A stretch of 64,000 bases of DNA from an uncultured Pelagibacteraceae bacterium. GTDB lineage: Bacteria; Pseudomonadota; Alphaproteobacteria; Pelagibacterales; Pelagibacteraceae. Both the position numbers and the translations under genes were made by a program. The notes below the pieces were generated by a model, which had not been told where the DNA came from, searched no databases, and saw only the letters and a program-made list of their open reading frames with translations. Position 1 is the first letter of the stretch. Every line of letters begins with the position of its first letter. The DNA is taken from positions 1 through 64,000 of the forward strand of contig CACPDA010000001.1 in assembly GCA_902632515.1 (NCBI GenBank). Reading direction: 5' to 3'. This document shows, piece by piece, positions 27,703-42,129 of this stretch.

Positions 27703-28710
27703 ATGAATATTGCAATAGTGGGAGCAACAGGAAATGTTGGAAGAAAAACTTTAGAAGTCCTTGAAAAAAAAGAACTATCTATTGATAATCTTTATTTAGT
27801 TGCTTCATCAAAAAGTGCGGGTAAAAAAATTAGTTTTAAAAGTAAGGATCATGAAGTTTTTGATTTGGAAAGTTTTGATTTTTCTAAAGTAAAAATCGCT
27901 TTTTTTGCAGCTGGAGGAAAAATTTCAGAAAAATTTGCTGAGAAAGCTGCAAAGGATTGTTTAGTAATTGACAATTCTAGTTTTTATAGAATGGATCCAG
28001 ATGTACCTTTAATAGTTCCACAAGTTAATTCAAATCATTTAGATGAAATAAAAAAGAATATTATCGCTAACCCAAATTGTTCAACAGCACAATTAGTAAT
28101 TGCCCTAAAACCCTTACATGATTTGTTTACAATCAAAAGAATAGTTGTCTCTACATATCAATCAGTATCCGGCGGAGGGAAAGCACCTATGGATGAATTA
28201 ATTGAACAAACAAAATTAGTTTTGGATGGTAAAAAAATAAAATCCAAAAATTTTACAAAACAAATAGCTTTTAATGCTATTCCTCATATTGATGCATTTT
28301 CAGACCATGGTTATACAAAAGAAGAATTGAAAATGACCAATGAAACAAAAAAGATTTTAGGTGATAAAATTGATTTAACAGCAACATGTGTGAGATTACC
28401 AATATCTGTATCACATTCTGAGTCAGTTAATTTACAATTTGAAAAACCTTTTTCTCTTGAAAAAGTGAGAAATGCATTAAATAGTTTTGAGGGCTGTAAA
28501 GTTATTGATGAGAGAATTGATGGCGGATACTTAACACCATTAGAGGCTGAGGGAAAAGATGAAACATTTATTTCAAGAATTAGAGAAGATAAAACTGTAA
28601 AAAATGGATTAAATTTGTGGATTGTTTCAGATAATCTTTTAAGAGGCGCAGCTTTGAATGCAGTAGAAATAGCCGAGACATTAATTAAAAATAATTTTTA
28701 TGGAAAATAA
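27703..28710 (+). CDS. asd: Aspartate-semialdehyde dehydrogenase
   Basis: 335 residues. Reduces aspartyl phosphate to the semialdehyde, the branch point to lysine, threonine and methionine. IVGATGNVGRKTLEVL is the NADP site, NPNCSTAQL holds the catalytic Cys, and VRLPISVSHSESV is the conserved C-terminal region with the catalytic His. It overlaps the start of sdhC by 11 bases. The 15-base gap from dmdA means it may also be cotranscribed with the dmd genes. Confidence 0.96.
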   Translation: MNIAIVGATGNVGRKTLEVLEKKELSIDNLYLVASSKSAGKKISFKSKDHEVFDLESFDFSKVKIAFFAAGGKISEKFAEKAAKDCLVIDNSSFYRMDPDVPLIVPQVNSNHLDEIKKNIIANPNCSTAQLVIALKPLHDLFTIKRIVVSTYQSVSGGGKAPMDELIEQTKLVLDGKKIKSKNFTKQIAFNAIPHIDAFSDHGYTKEELKMTNETKKILGDKIDLTATCVRLPISVSHSESVNLQFEKPFSLEKVRNALNSFEGCKVIDERIDGGYLTPLEAEGKDETFISRIREDKTVKNGLNLWIVSDNLLRGAALNAVEIAETLIKNNFYGK

Positions 28711-29083
28711 ACCACCATTATCTCCTCATGTTCAAATTTATAAATGGCACATCTCATCTCTAGTATCTATCTCACATAGAATAACAGGTATAATAAATAT
28801 AATTGCAATAACATTCGTTTGCTTATTAGTTTCATCACTTGTTTTTGGTAAAGATAATTATGAATATGTTTATTTATTTCTAAGTTCACTAATAGGTAAA
28901 TTTATAATCTTAGGACTTACATGGTCTTTTTCTTTTCAAGCTTTGAGTGAAATAAGACATTTAATCATGGATTTAGGTTATGGATTTGAACTTAAAGCAA
29001 CAAAAATAACCGGGTTAATAGTTATATTTGGTTCGGTGATTCTAACAGTAATTTTTTATATAATTGGAAAAAATTTTTATTAA
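28700..29083 (+). CDS. sdhC: Succinate dehydrogenase cytochrome b556 subunit
   Basis: 127 residues, three membrane helices. RPLSPHVQIYK-like PPLSPHVQIYKW, SLVSISHRITGI (quinone-site Ser and Arg) and EIRHLIMDLGYGFE, where the His is a heme b ligand, are the SdhC signatures. It anchors the SdhAB heterodimer and passes electrons to ubiquinone. It overlaps asd by 11 bases and sdhD by one. Confidence 0.95.
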   Translation: MENKPPLSPHVQIYKWHISSLVSISHRITGIINIIAITFVCLLVSSLVFGKDNYEYVYLFLSSLIGKFIILGLTWSFSFQALSEIRHLIMDLGYGFELKATKITGLIVIFGSVILTVIFYIIGKNFY

Positions 29084-29406
29084 TGATTAATGCAACTAAA
29101 AAATGGATTTTTCTAAAAATTAGTGGAGTAATATTAGTTCCACTAATGATATGGTTTATTTTAAATTTTATAACAATTTATGATCAAGATTATTTCATTG
29201 TTTTAAATTTTTTTATAAATCCATCATCTAAGTTTTTATTTAGTTTATTTATTATCAACGCATATTTTTTTTCAGCCTTGAGTATTAGTGAGGTTTTTGA
29301 GGATTATATTAAGAATGATAAAATCAAAAATGTCGCAAATAGACTTTTATATCTATCAGCAGTGGTAATTCCATTAATTACAATTATATTAATAACTAGT
29401 TTATGA
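29083..29406 (+). CDS. sdhD: Succinate dehydrogenase membrane anchor subunit
   Basis: 107 residues with three hydrophobic helices (about residues 10-30, 43-63, 85-105). Sequence is poorly conserved, so the call relies on size, topology and position between sdhC and sdhA. The usual heme-ligand His of SdhD is not obvious: [18 protein letters not shown] sits where many SdhD proteins have a His followed by a VxxDY-like motif. Overlaps sdhA by four bases. Confidence 0.88.
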   Translation: MINATKKWIFLKISGVILVPLMIWFILNFITIYDQDYFIVLNFFINPSSKFLFSLFIINAYFFSALSISEVFEDYIKNDKIKNVANRLLYLSAVVIPLITIILITSL

Positions 29407-31178
29407 GTACGTATAATATTATAGATCATGAGTATGATGTAGTAGTCTTAGGAGCTGGTGGTTCAGGTTTGAGAGCTGCAGTTGGTCTTAGTGAGGCAGG
29501 ATTAAAGACAGCATGCATATCAAAAGTTTTCCCTACGAGAAGTCATACATCCGCTGCCCAAGGAGGTATTTCAGCTTCCCTTGGTAATATGGGAGAAGAT
29601 GATTGGCGTTGGCATATGTACGATACAGTCAAAGGCGCTGATTGGTTAGGAGATCAAGACAGTATTGAATATCTTTGTAAAGAGGCACCTAAAGCAGTTA
29701 TCGAACTAGAAAAATATGGTGTGCCATTTAGCAGAACAGAGGATGGAAAGATTTATCAGAGACCATTTGGTGGAATGACTAAAAACTATGGCAATGGGAT
29801 TGTACAAAGAACTTGCGCTGCTGCAGATAGAACAGGTCATGCAATTTTACATACTTTATACGGACAAGCATTAAAACATAAAACAGAATTTTTTATTGAA
29901 TATTTTGCATTAGATTTATTAATGAAAGATGGAGCCTGCAAGGGACTAATAGCTTGGAATTTAAACGATGGAACTATCCATAGATTTAGAGCTCATACTG
30001 TAATTATTGCTACAGGTGGTTATGGTAAAGTTTATTATTCAGCAACATCTGCTCATACTTGTACTGGAGACGGTAATGCAATGGTTTTAAGGGCGGGATT
30101 ACCTTTACAAGATATGGAATTTGTTCAATTTCATCCAACAGGAATTTATGGACATGGAACATTAATAACAGAGGGTGCTAGAGGTGAAGGAGGATATCTT
30201 ACAAATTCAAAAGGTGAAAGATTTATGGAAAGATATGCACCTAAGGCTAAAGATTTAGCATCAAGAGATGTTGTGAGCAGATCAATGTCGATAGAAATTA
30301 ATGAGGGAAGAGGTGTTGGAAAAGATCAAGATCACGTTCACTTAAACTTAAGCCATCTCGATAAGAGTATTATTGAAAGTAGACTGCCTGGTATAACTGA
30401 TGCAGCAAGATTATTTGCAAATGTGGACGTAACTAAAGAACCAATTCCTGTTGTACCAACTGTTCATTATAATATGGGAGGTATTCCAACAAACTATAAA
30501 GCAGAAGTTTTGACTGTAAATGGTTCTGAAAAAACTGTACCAGGATTAATGGCAATCGGAGAAGCAGCATGTGTTTCAGTCCATGGTGCAAACAGACTTG
30601 GCTCAAACTCATTAATTGATTTAGTCGTTTTTGGAAGAGCTGCAGCAAAGAGAGCTGCAGAGCTTATAAAACCAGGTACACCACATGAAGAATTAAGCGA
30701 GACAGAAACTCAAAAATGTTTAGATCGTTTCGATAAAATTAGAAATTCCAATGGCGATACAGGTACTGCTGATTTAAGACTTTCTATGCAAAAAACAATG
30801 CAATCTAAGTGTGCAGTTTTTAGAAGTGAAAAAACACTTAAAGAAGGTGTGAATGAGATCAGAAAAACTTATGATGGTCTAGATAACCTGTCTGTAAAAG
30901 ATAAATCATTAATATTTAATACAGATTTAGTAGAGACTTTAGAATTTGACAATTTAATTAGGCAAGCAGTTGTTACTGTTGACTCAGCTTATAACAGGAA
31001 AGAAAGTCGAGGAGCACATGCTAGAGAAGATTTTCCTAAGAGAGATGATGAAAAATTTATGCAGCATACACTTGCTTGGTGTGATGGCAAAAATACAAAA
31101 ATAAGCTATAGAGAGGTTCATAAATCTACTTTGACTAATGAAGTTCAATATTTTCCACCACAGGAAAGAGTTTATTAA
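29403..31178 (+). CDS. sdhA: Succinate dehydrogenase flavoprotein subunit
   Basis: 591 residues, normal length. [18 protein letters not shown] binds FAD; the FAD is attached at the His in [37 protein letters not shown] and [12 protein letters not shown] complete the substrate site. Oxidises succinate to fumarate at the cytoplasmic face of the inner membrane. Overlaps sdhD by four bases and sdhB by one. Confidence 0.98.
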   Translation: MSTYNIIDHEYDVVVLGAGGSGLRAAVGLSEAGLKTACISKVFPTRSHTSAAQGGISASLGNMGEDDWRWHMYDTVKGADWLGDQDSIEYLCKEAPKAVIELEKYGVPFSRTEDGKIYQRPFGGMTKNYGNGIVQRTCAAADRTGHAILHTLYGQALKHKTEFFIEYFALDLLMKDGACKGLIAWNLNDGTIHRFRAHTVIIATGGYGKVYYSATSAHTCTGDGNAMVLRAGLPLQDMEFVQFHPTGIYGHGTLITEGARGEGGYLTNSKGERFMERYAPKAKDLASRDVVSRSMSIEINEGRGVGKDQDHVHLNLSHLDKSIIESRLPGITDAARLFANVDVTKEPIPVVPTVHYNMGGIPTNYKAEVLTVNGSEKTVPGLMAIGEAACVSVHGANRLGSNSLIDLVVFGRAAAKRAAELIKPGTPHEELSETETQKCLDRFDKIRNSNGDTGTADLRLSMQKTMQSKCAVFRSEKTLKEGVNEIRKTYDGLDNLSVKDKSLIFNTDLVETLEFDNLIRQAVVTVDSAYNRKESRGAHAREDFPKRDDEKFMQHTLAWCDGKNTKISYREVHKSTLTNEVQYFPPQERVY

Positions 31179-31957
31179 TGGTGCAAATTAATTTACCTGA
31201 AAATTCTAAAGTAAAAAAAGGTAAATATTTTAAAGATCTGACTGGTTCAAGAAATTTAAGAAAAATAAATGTATATAGATGGGACCCATCTTCAGGAGAA
31301 AATCCTAGAATTGATACATATGAAGTTGATATGGACAATTGTCCTTCTAAAGTATTAGATATTTTAAATAAGATTAAAAATGAGATAGACCCCACTTTAG
31401 CATATAGAAGATCTTGTGCACACGGGGTATGTGGGTCTTGTGCAATGAATATAGGTGGCAAAAATGGTCTAGCTTGCACTACCCCACACGCTGAAATAGA
31501 TGGTGATATTGACATTTATCCATTACCTCATTTAAAAGTAAAAAAAGATTTAATTGGCGATTTGGATGGCTTGTATAAACAATATCAATCAATTGAACCT
31601 TGGTTAAAATCCAATTCTAAATCAGAGACTAAAGAAATAATTCAATCAAAAGAAGATAGAGCAAAGTTAGATGGCGCATATGAATGTATAATGTGTGCAT
31701 GTTGTTCAACATCATGCCCAAGTTATTGGTGGAATGGAGATAAGTATTTGGGACCTGCAGTTTTATTGCAAGCATACAGATGGATTATCGACAGTAGAGA
31801 TGAAGAAAGGGAACTAAGATTAAAAAAGGTTGCAGATGAACTTAAGTTGTATCGTTGTCATACAATTCTTAACTGTACAAGCGCATGTCCAAAAGGTTTA
31901 AATCCTGCAAAAGCTATAGCTGAAATAAAAAAAATGTTAGCAACGGCTAATATATAA
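31178..31957 (+). CDS. sdhB: Succinate dehydrogenase iron-sulfur subunit
   Basis: 259 residues. The 2Fe-2S cysteines are in [23 protein letters not shown]; the C-terminal domain has [16 protein letters not shown] and [17 protein letters not shown] for the 4Fe-4S and 3Fe-4S centres. Carries electrons from SdhA to the quinone site. Completes sdhCDAB; the next gene starts 42 bases later. Confidence 0.98.
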   Translation: MVQINLPENSKVKKGKYFKDLTGSRNLRKINVYRWDPSSGENPRIDTYEVDMDNCPSKVLDILNKIKNEIDPTLAYRRSCAHGVCGSCAMNIGGKNGLACTTPHAEIDGDIDIYPLPHLKVKKDLIGDLDGLYKQYQSIEPWLKSNSKSETKEIIQSKEDRAKLDGAYECIMCACCSTSCPSYWWNGDKYLGPAVLLQAYRWIIDSRDEERELRLKKVADELKLYRCHTILNCTSACPKGLNPAKAIAEIKKMLATANI

Positions 31958-31999
31958 ACAATAGACTAATAAGAATTTTTACTCTAAAAGATCGTATTC

Positions 32000-34463
<2,464 letters not shown>

Positions 34464-34464
<1 letters not shown>

Positions 34465-35624
34465 TGAATATACACGAGCATCAAGCAAAACAAATTTTAA
34501 AACAATTTGGTGCAGTGGTACCAGAAGGAGTATTTGGTTTCACTGTTGAAGAACTTTTAGAAAAATGTAAAGCGTTAAAAACTGATAAATATGTTTTAAA
34601 GGCTCAAATTCATGCTGGTGGAAGAGGAAAAGCTGGTGGTGTAAAAATTTTAGATAATTTAAGTGAAGTTGAAAAATCAGCAAAAGAACTTTTAGGAAAG
34701 AAACTAATTACCCATCAAACAGGGCCAGAGGGAAGAGAAGTAAAAAGACTATATGTAGAGGCATCATCAAATATTCAAAAAGAATTTTATTTGTCTTGTT
34801 TGATAGATAGGGCTACATCAAAAATTGCATTTATTACAAGTGATCAAGGTGGAATGGATATAGAGGAAGTAGCTGCCAAATCTCCAGATAAAATTTTAAC
34901 AACTAAAGTTGAATTAAATGAGGAAATTTCAAACGAGGAGTGTGAAAAAATTATTAGAATTTTTAACTTAGAGAGCAGTTCTAAAAATGAGGCAATTTCT
35001 CTAATAAAATCAATATATAAAATGTTTATTAAAACAGATGCAAATATGGTTGAAATAAATCCACTAATATTAACTAAAGAAAAAAAAATTGTTTGTTTAG
35101 ATGCAAAAGTGAATTTTGATAGCAATGCTTTATTTAGGCATCCAGAAATTTTAGAACTTAGAGATCTAAATGAAGAGGAAACAGCAGAAATTGAAGCTAG
35201 TAAATATGATCTAGCTTATATTAAATTGGATGGAAGCATTGGATGTATGGTTAATGGAGCTGGTTTAGCTATGGCTACAATGGACATAATAAAACTGTAT
35301 GGAGAAGAGCCCGCAAATTTTTTGGATGTAGGAGGAGGTGCTTCTAAAGAAAAAGTTTCAGCTGCTCTTAAGATAATATTGTCCGATAAAAATGTTAAAG
35401 GAATATTAATAAATATTTTTGGAGGAATAATGCGATGTGATGTACTTGCTCAAGGTGTAGTTGATGCAGCAAAAGAAATAAATATTAGAGTTCCACTTGT
35501 GGTCAGATTAGCAGGTACAAATTATAAAGAAGGAAAATTAATATTAGATAATTCAGGATTAAAATTGATTTCTGCTGAAAATCTTGATGATGCTGCAAAA
35601 AAGATTGTAGAGGCTGTAAAATAA
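34464..35624 (+). CDS. sucC: Succinyl-CoA synthetase beta subunit
   Basis: 386 residues. ATP-grasp domain with MNIHEHQAKQILKQFG at the start, AQIHAGGRGKAGGVK and VEINPLILT. Forms the nucleotide-binding half of the enzyme that makes ATP or GTP from succinyl-CoA. One-base overlap with mdh; sucD starts immediately after its stop. Confidence 0.97.
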
Positions 35625-36500
35625 ATGTCAGTTTTAGTTAATAAAGAAACAAGATTAATTTGCCAAGGTTTTACAGGTAAACATGGAACATTTCATTCTG
35701 AGCAGGCAATCAAATATGGAACAAAATTAGTTGGGGGAGTTACACCAAAAAAAGGTGGAGAAAAACACTTAAACCTTCCCGTTTTTAATACTGTAAAAGA
35801 AGCTAAAAATTCTGAAGGTGCAAATGCTACAATGATTTATGTTCCAGCAAAATTTGCTGCTGCTGCAATTCTTGAGGCGATTGACGCATCAATTGAACTT
35901 ATCGTTTGCATAACAGAAGGCATCCCAATTCAAGATATGCTCAAAGTTAAGAAAAGACTCTCAAAATCAAAATCTAGACTAATAGGTCCAAATTGCCCTG
36001 GAATTATTACTCCTGATGAATGTAAGATTGGAATAATGCCTGGTAATATTCATAAAAGAGGTTCTGTTGGTATAGTTTCTAGGTCAGGTACACTTACTTA
36101 TGAGGCAGTCGCTCAAACTACTGAAAATGGACTTGGACAATCAACATGTATTGGCATTGGTGGTGATCCTATAAATGGAACAAATTTTATAGATTGTTTA
36201 GATTTATTCTTAAATGATAATGAAACACAGTCAATTTTAATGATAGGTGAAATTGGAGGTACAGCTGAAGAAGATGCGGCAGAATTTGTTAAAAATCATA
36301 AGACAAAAAAACCAATAGTTGGATTCATAGCAGGTGTAACAGCTCCTCCTGGAAGACGAATGGGTCATGCAGGGGCAATTATCTCTGGCGGCAAAGGTGG
36401 TGCGCAAGATAAAATTAAAAAGATGGAAGATTGTGGCATAACTATTGCAAACTCACCCTCTAAAATTGGAAGAACTCTTTTTGATAAATTGTATAATTGA
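35625..36500 (+). CDS. sucD: Succinyl-CoA synthetase alpha subunit
   Basis: 291 residues. CoA-binding Rossmann domain ([26 protein letters not shown]), and the phosphorylated His in [27 protein letters not shown] and [12 protein letters not shown] are conserved. Follows sucC without a gap; 32 bases to sucA. Confidence 0.97.
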   Translation: MSVLVNKETRLICQGFTGKHGTFHSEQAIKYGTKLVGGVTPKKGGEKHLNLPVFNTVKEAKNSEGANATMIYVPAKFAAAAILEAIDASIELIVCITEGIPIQDMLKVKKRLSKSKSRLIGPNCPGIITPDECKIGIMPGNIHKRGSVGIVSRSGTLTYEAVAQTTENGLGQSTCIGIGGDPINGTNFIDCLDLFLNDNETQSILMIGEIGGTAEEDAAEFVKNHKTKKPIVGFIAGVTAPPGRRMGHAGAIISGGKGGAQDKIKKMEDCGITIANSPSKIGRTLFDKLYN

Positions 36501-36532
36501 AAAATTATTTTCTAGGTTTATATTAAAAAAAA

Positions 36533-39406
36533 ATGTCTTCTTCTAAAAATTTAGAATTTAAAAAAACCGGTTTTTTAAATAAATCAAATAGTGCCTTTAT
36601 TGAACAAATGTATTTACAGTACATTAATAAAGATACAAACTTACCTCAAAGCTGGAAAAGTTATTTTGATGAGGTTGCAGACGAAATAGATATTGTTGTA
36701 AACGAAATAAATGGACCATCATGGAGTCCTAAAAGAAATAAAATATCTGTAAAAGAAATTAAAGAAAAAATTAATGAAAATAGTGAAATCAATGATTCTG
36801 AAATAATTAAATCTAACGCTAACTCAATTAAAGCTGTAGCAATGATTAGATCTTATAGACAACGAGGACATTTAATAGCAAAGCTAGATCCTTTGAAATT
36901 GATGAAAACCGATTTTTTAGATGAACTTCATCCTGAGTCTTATGGTTTTAAAAAGGAAGATTATGATAAAAAAATTTTTTTAGACGGTGTCATCAATAAA
37001 CAATATTCTAATATCAAAGAAATTCTTGGGTTTTTGAAAGACAAATACTGTGGATCTCTTGGATATGAGTATATGCATATTTCAAACCCTACTGAAAGAA
37101 AATGGTTTAGAGATAGAGTTGAAAAAGTAGATGATTTTAATTTTACACAAAACGGAAAAGAGGCAATTTTAAATAAACTTATTCAAGCAGAAGGATTTGA
37201 AAAATTTTTACATACAAAATATGTCGGGACTAAAAGATTTGGACTTGATGGAGGAGAAAGTTTAATTCCTGCATTAGAACAAATCATAAAGATAGGAGGA
37301 CAGTCAAAAATTAGAGAAGTTAAAATAGGAATGTCTCATAGAGGAAGACTAAATGTTTTAGCTAATGTGTTACAAAAATCTTACAAAAGAATTTTTAACG
37401 AATTTACTGGAGAAATAAGCTCATCGGAAGATGGAGCTGGAGATGTTAAATATCATTTAGGAGCCTCATCTGACAGAGAATTTGATGGGAACTCAGTTCA
37501 TGTGAGTTTGACAGACAACCCATCTCATTTAGAGGCTGTAAATCCTGTTGTATTAGGACAAACAAGAGCTAAACAATATTTTCACAAAGATAAAGAGAGA
37601 AAGAAAGTAATTCCAATTCTAATTCATGGAGATGCTGCTTTTGCAGGCCAAGGAGTGGTTGCAGAGTGTTTTGCAATGTCAGGATTACCAGGTCATAATA
37701 CTGGTGGAACAATTCATATCATAATTAATAACCAGATTGGTTTTACTACAAGTCCAAGATTTGCAAGATCTTCTCCATATCCATCAGATATAGCAAAAAT
37801 GGTAGAGGCTCCAATAATTCATGTCAATGGAGATGACCCGGAAGCAGTTGTTTATGCAGGAAGAATAGCAACAGATTTCAGGTTAAAATTTAATAGAGAT
37901 GTTGTTATAGATTTAATTTGCTATAGAAGGTTTGGTCATAATGAGGGTGATGAACCCTCTTTTACTCAACCTCTTATGTATAAAAAAATAAGATCTCACC
38001 CATCTCCTGTTAATGTATACGGAGAAAGATTAATTAAAAATGGGACGATTTCAAAAGATTTTTTAGATAAGTCTATAAAAAACTTTAAAAATTTGCTCGA
38101 TGAACAGTTTAAAACTGCAAAAGATTACAAACCTAAAATAGAGTGGTTTGAGGGAACTTGGTCTAGATATAAACCTGAAAGAGGAAAAGACAAAAGAGGA
38201 GTTACAGGAGCAGATACAAAAAAATTGTTAGAAATATCTAATAAAATAAATTCAATTCCTAAAGAAATTAATATTCATAAAACTATAGCTAAAATTTTAT
38301 ATAATAGAAAACTATCTGTTGAAAATGGAAAGGGAATAGACTGGTCCACAGCAGAAGCTTTAGCTTTTGGTTCTCTTTTAGAGGAGGGTTATCCTGTTAG
38401 ATTAGTTGGCCAAGATTCTGGAAGAGGAACATTTAGTCAAAGACATTCAGTTTTAAGAAATCAGGTAGATAATTCTAGATATATACCTTTAAACAAAATT
38501 TCAAAAAAACAAAAAAATTTTGAAGTAGTAGATAGCTTTCTATCTGAATTAGCAGTTTTGGGATTTGAATATGGTTATAGTTTGGTTGAACCAAATACTT
38601 TAACTTTATGGGAAGCTCAATTTGGAGATTTTGCTAATGGTGCTCAAGTTGTTATTGATCAATTTGTAGCATCAGGTGAAAGAAAATGGTCAAGGGCCTC
38701 TGGTTTGGTAATGTTATTACCTCATGGATATGAGGGGCAAGGCCCAGAACATTCCTCTGCGAGATTAGAAAGATTTTTGCAACTTTGTTCAAATGATAAC
38801 ATGCAAGTGATGAATTGTACAACACCTGCAAATTATTTTCATGCACTAAGAAGACAAATGCACAGAGATTTTAGAAAACCTTTAATAATAATGACGCCAA
38901 AATCTCTATTGCGTCATAAATATTGTGTATCTAATTTAGAGGATTTCAGTAAAAAAAATTCTTTTCATAGAGTTTTGTGGGATCATGCTATTGATCCTAA
39001 TACCAAAGGGTTCATTCAATTAAAAAAATCAAATGAGATTAAAAAAGTAATTTTGTGTTCTGGAAAAATTTATTTTGACTTATTAGATGCAAGAGAAAAA
39101 CAAAAAAGAAATGATATAATTTTTTATAGAATTGAACAATTATATCCATTTCCAGCAAAAAGCCTTGTTAAAGAATTAAAACCGTATGCTAAAAAAGCTA
39201 AATTCTATTGGTGCCAAGAAGAACCAAAGAATATGGGTGCTTGGTTTTCTGTAAGAGATTATATCCAATGGACATTAGATAGTATTAAGGCTAATAATAA
39301 ACATATTTCTTATATAGGAAGAAGCCCAGATGCATCTCCAGCAACAGGATATGTTAAAAGGCATAATTCTCAACAAAAAGAAATTATTAGAAAAGTGTTT
39401 AGTTAA
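36533..39406 (+). CDS. sucA: 2-oxoglutarate dehydrogenase E1 component
   Basis: 957 residues. Thiamine-diphosphate enzyme that decarboxylates 2-oxoglutarate and transfers the succinyl group to the E2 lipoyl arm. N-terminal peripheral-binding segment ([16 protein letters not shown]), [30 protein letters not shown] and [16 protein letters not shown], then the pyrimidine domain with [20 protein letters not shown] and [15 protein letters not shown]. All expected active-site blocks are present. Eight bases to sucB. Confidence 0.98.
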   Translation: MSSSKNLEFKKTGFLNKSNSAFIEQMYLQYINKDTNLPQSWKSYFDEVADEIDIVVNEINGPSWSPKRNKISVKEIKEKINENSEINDSEIIKSNANSIKAVAMIRSYRQRGHLIAKLDPLKLMKTDFLDELHPESYGFKKEDYDKKIFLDGVINKQYSNIKEILGFLKDKYCGSLGYEYMHISNPTERKWFRDRVEKVDDFNFTQNGKEAILNKLIQAEGFEKFLHTKYVGTKRFGLDGGESLIPALEQIIKIGGQSKIREVKIGMSHRGRLNVLANVLQKSYKRIFNEFTGEISSSEDGAGDVKYHLGASSDREFDGNSVHVSLTDNPSHLEAVNPVVLGQTRAKQYFHKDKERKKVIPILIHGDAAFAGQGVVAECFAMSGLPGHNTGGTIHIIINNQIGFTTSPRFARSSPYPSDIAKMVEAPIIHVNGDDPEAVVYAGRIATDFRLKFNRDVVIDLICYRRFGHNEGDEPSFTQPLMYKKIRSHPSPVNVYGERLIKNGTISKDFLDKSIKNFKNLLDEQFKTAKDYKPKIEWFEGTWSRYKPERGKDKRGVTGADTKKLLEISNKINSIPKEINIHKTIAKILYNRKLSVENGKGIDWSTAEALAFGSLLEEGYPVRLVGQDSGRGTFSQRHSVLRNQVDNSRYIPLNKISKKQKNFEVVDSFLSELAVLGFEYGYSLVEPNTLTLWEAQFGDFANGAQVVIDQFVASGERKWSRASGLVMLLPHGYEGQGPEHSSARLERFLQLCSNDNMQVMNCTTPANYFHALRRQMHRDFRKPLIIMTPKSLLRHKYCVSNLEDFSKKNSFHRVLWDHAIDPNTKGFIQLKKSNEIKKVILCSGKIYFDLLDAREKQKRNDIIFYRIEQLYPFPAKSLVKELKPYAKKAKFYWCQEEPKNMGAWFSVRDYIQWTLDSIKANNKHISYIGRSPDASPATGYVKRHNSQQKEIIRKVFS

Positions 39407-39414
39407 AAAATAAA

Positions 39415-40722
39415 ATGAGTGAAAAAATTTTAGTTCCAGTTTTAGGTGAAAGCATAACTGAAGCGACTGTTACAAAATGGTTAAAAAATATTGGAGATTC
39501 TGTAGAAGCAGATGAACCAATTGTTGAATTAGAGACAGATAAAGTAAATTTAGAAGTTCCCTCGCCTATTTCAGGTACATTAGTTGAGATTAACTCAAAA
39601 GATGGTTCTGCAGTTGAAGTTGGGGCTCTTTTAGGATCTGTTTTGGCAGGTGCAGCAAGCATTAAAGAAGAGCAAAAAATTGAAAAAATTAAACCAACTA
39701 TCAAAGAGAATAATATTATAAAGTTAGAGTCCCAAAAGAAAGAACCGGACATTTTTGAAAATGAAGTAGAGGAAAAAATTGAAGATGAAATTGAAGAGAT
39801 AGAAGAGCCACTTATTTTGACAAATGAGATAAAGGAGAAGTCAAAATCAAAAAAACAGCCAGAAGATCAAAATCTTTCCCCAGCGGTTAGAAAAATTGTT
39901 GCAGAAAATAAAATTGATACAAAATCAATAAAAGGTTCTGGAAAGGACGGAAGAATATTAAAAGGTGATTTAATTGATCTTATGGGTGTTAATCCACCAC
40001 CTTCTGATAGAAAAATTAAATATGGTCAAGAAGAAAGAATTAAGATGACCAGATTAAGACAAACTATAGCAAAAAGATTAAAACAAGCACAAGAAAATGC
40101 AGCTTTACTGACCACTTTCAATGAGGTTGATATGACCAATATAATGGAGATGAGAAAAGAAAATCAAGAAGATTTCAAAAGTCGATATGGAGTAAAACTT
40201 GGTCTAATGTCATTTTTTGTTAAGGCATGCGTAGTAGCACTGAAAAATTTTCCTGCGGTAAATGCTGAAATTGAAGAACAAGAAATCATTTATAAAAACT
40301 ACTATAATATAAGTTTTGCAGTAGGTACAGACAAAGGACTTGTGGTGCCAGTCCTAAAGAATGCTGATGAATTATCATTTGCAGATATTGAAAAAAAAAT
40401 CAAAGAAATTTCTGAAAAAGCTAAAAATGGAAAACTTACAATTGAAGATCTTCAAGGAGGAACTTTCACAATTAGCAATGGAGGAGTTTATGGATCTATG
40501 CTTTCAACACCAATATTGAATTTACCTCAATCTGGAGTATTGGGAATGCATAATATTGTGGATAGACCAATGGTAGTTGAGGGTGATATAAAGATTAGAC
40601 CTGTAATGTACTTAGCTTTATCTTATGATCATAGAATCATAGATGGCAAAGATTCAGTCTCATTTTTAAAAATGATTAAAGAAAACTTAGAAGATCCAAG
40701 AAGGCTATTTTTAAATATTTAG
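39415..40722 (+). CDS. sucB: 2-oxoglutarate dehydrogenase E2 (dihydrolipoyl succinyltransferase)
   Basis: 435 residues. One lipoyl domain with the modified Lys in [14 protein letters not shown] (about residue 43), a long acidic linker rich in Glu/Ile/Lys, an E1/E3-binding domain ([15 protein letters not shown]), and the acyltransferase core with the catalytic His in [12 protein letters not shown]. The linker (about residues 85-150) is more charged than the usual Ala/Pro linker, in keeping with the A+T-rich genome. Directly abuts lpd. Confidence 0.97.
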   Translation: MSEKILVPVLGESITEATVTKWLKNIGDSVEADEPIVELETDKVNLEVPSPISGTLVEINSKDGSAVEVGALLGSVLAGAASIKEEQKIEKIKPTIKENNIIKLESQKKEPDIFENEVEEKIEDEIEEIEEPLILTNEIKEKSKSKKQPEDQNLSPAVRKIVAENKIDTKSIKGSGKDGRILKGDLIDLMGVNPPPSDRKIKYGQEERIKMTRLRQTIAKRLKQAQENAALLTTFNEVDMTNIMEMRKENQEDFKSRYGVKLGLMSFFVKACVVALKNFPAVNAEIEEQEIIYKNYYNISFAVGTDKGLVVPVLKNADELSFADIEKKIKEISEKAKNGKLTIEDLQGGTFTISNGGVYGSMLSTPILNLPQSGVLGMHNIVDRPMVVEGDIKIRPVMYLALSYDHRIIDGKDSVSFLKMIKENLEDPRRLFLNI

Positions 40723-42123
40723 ATGTCAGAAAAATTTCAAGCAGTTGTTATAGGTGGTGGCCCGGGTGGATATGTTTGTGCGATAAGATTAGCACAGCTA
40801 GGCTTGAAAACTGCTTGTATTGAGTCAAGAGGATCTTTAGGAGGAACTTGTCTTAATGTAGGATGTATTCCATCAAAAAGCTTATTAAATTTATCTGAGG
40901 AATTTCATAAAGTTAAATCATTATCTAATAAAGGTATAGAGGTTGGTGACGTTAAATTAAACTTAGATAAAATGATGAAAAGTAAGGAAAAAGCAGTTAC
41001 TGTTCTTACGAAAGGAGTAGAATTTTTATTCAAGAAAAATAAGGTTTCCTACTTTAAAGGCCTTGGCAGCTTTAAATCAAATACTCAAATTTCAATTAAA
41101 GATGAAAAAGGAAAAGAAATATTAATTGAAAGTGAAAAAACCGTTATCGCAACAGGCTCAGTTCCTGTATCACTTTCTGGGATAGAATTTGATGAAGAAA
41201 CAATTGTTTCATCAACTGGAGCATTAAAATTAAGTAAAGTTCCAAAAAAAATGATTGTAGTTGGAGGAGGTTATATTGGACTGGAAATGGGATCTGTGTG
41301 GTCTAGACTTGGATCCGAGGTTCATGTTGTAGAGTTTTTAGATCATATAACTCCAGGAATGGATAATGAAATTTCAAAAGAATTTATGAAAATATTAAAG
41401 AAACAGAAAATAAATTTTCATATGCAACATAAAGTAGAAAAGATTAATAAAAAGAATAATTTAGCTATCGTCTCTACTACCGATAAAGATGGCAACAAAA
41501 AAGATTTTGATTGTGATGTAGTTTTAATTTCTGTGGGAAGAAAAGCAAATACTGATGGATTAAATTTAAAAAAAACTGGCGTCAAGTTAGATGAAAGAAA
41601 TAGAGTAAAAACTGACAAAAATTTTAAAACTAATATAGATAATATTTATGCAATAGGTGATGTCATTAGCGGGCCAATGCTTGCCCATAAAGCAGAAGAT
41701 GAAGGAATAGCAGTAGCTGAAAATATAGCAGGTCAATCAGGACACGTAAATTATGATACAATTCCAGGAGTAATTTATACAACTCCTGAGGTTGCTTCTA
41801 TAGGAAAAACAGAGGAACAATTAAAAGAAATGAAAGTAGACTATAAGATTGGAAAATTTTCATTTATGGCAAACTCAAGAGCTAAAGCTATTGATGACAC
41901 TGAAGGATTTGTAAAAATTTTAGCAGATACAAAAACAGATAAGATTTTAGGAGCCCATTTAATAGGACCTCACGCGGGGGAATTAATAGCAGAAATTGGT
42001 GTTGCAATGGAATTTGGAGCAAGTTCTGAAGATATTGCAAGAACTTGTCACGCTCATCCTACTTTTTCAGAAGCAGTGAAAGAAGCTGCTCTTTCAGTTG
42101 ATAAAAGGGCGATACATTCTTAA
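40723..42123 (+). CDS. lpd: Dihydrolipoyl dehydrogenase (E3)
   Basis: 466 residues. FAD motif VIGGGPGGYVCAIRLAQLG, redox cysteines in GGTCLNVGCIPSK, NAD motif VVGGGYIGLEMGSVW and the C-terminal active-site HAHPTFSEAVKEA. Reoxidises the lipoyl groups of the 2-oxoacid dehydrogenase complex. It is the last gene of the TCA set; the asparagine-synthase-like gene starts seven bases later. Confidence 0.98.
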   Translation: MSEKFQAVVIGGGPGGYVCAIRLAQLGLKTACIESRGSLGGTCLNVGCIPSKSLLNLSEEFHKVKSLSNKGIEVGDVKLNLDKMMKSKEKAVTVLTKGVEFLFKKNKVSYFKGLGSFKSNTQISIKDEKGKEILIESEKTVIATGSVPVSLSGIEFDEETIVSSTGALKLSKVPKKMIVVGGGYIGLEMGSVWSRLGSEVHVVEFLDHITPGMDNEISKEFMKILKKQKINFHMQHKVEKINKKNNLAIVSTTDKDGNKKDFDCDVVLISVGRKANTDGLNLKKTGVKLDERNRVKTDKNFKTNIDNIYAIGDVISGPMLAHKAEDEGIAVAENIAGQSGHVNYDTIPGVIYTTPEVASIGKTEEQLKEMKVDYKIGKFSFMANSRAKAIDDTEGFVKILADTKTDKILGAHLIGPHAGELIAEIGVAMEFGASSEDIARTCHAHPTFSEAVKEAALSVDKRAIHS

Positions 42124-42129
42124 TCTTTT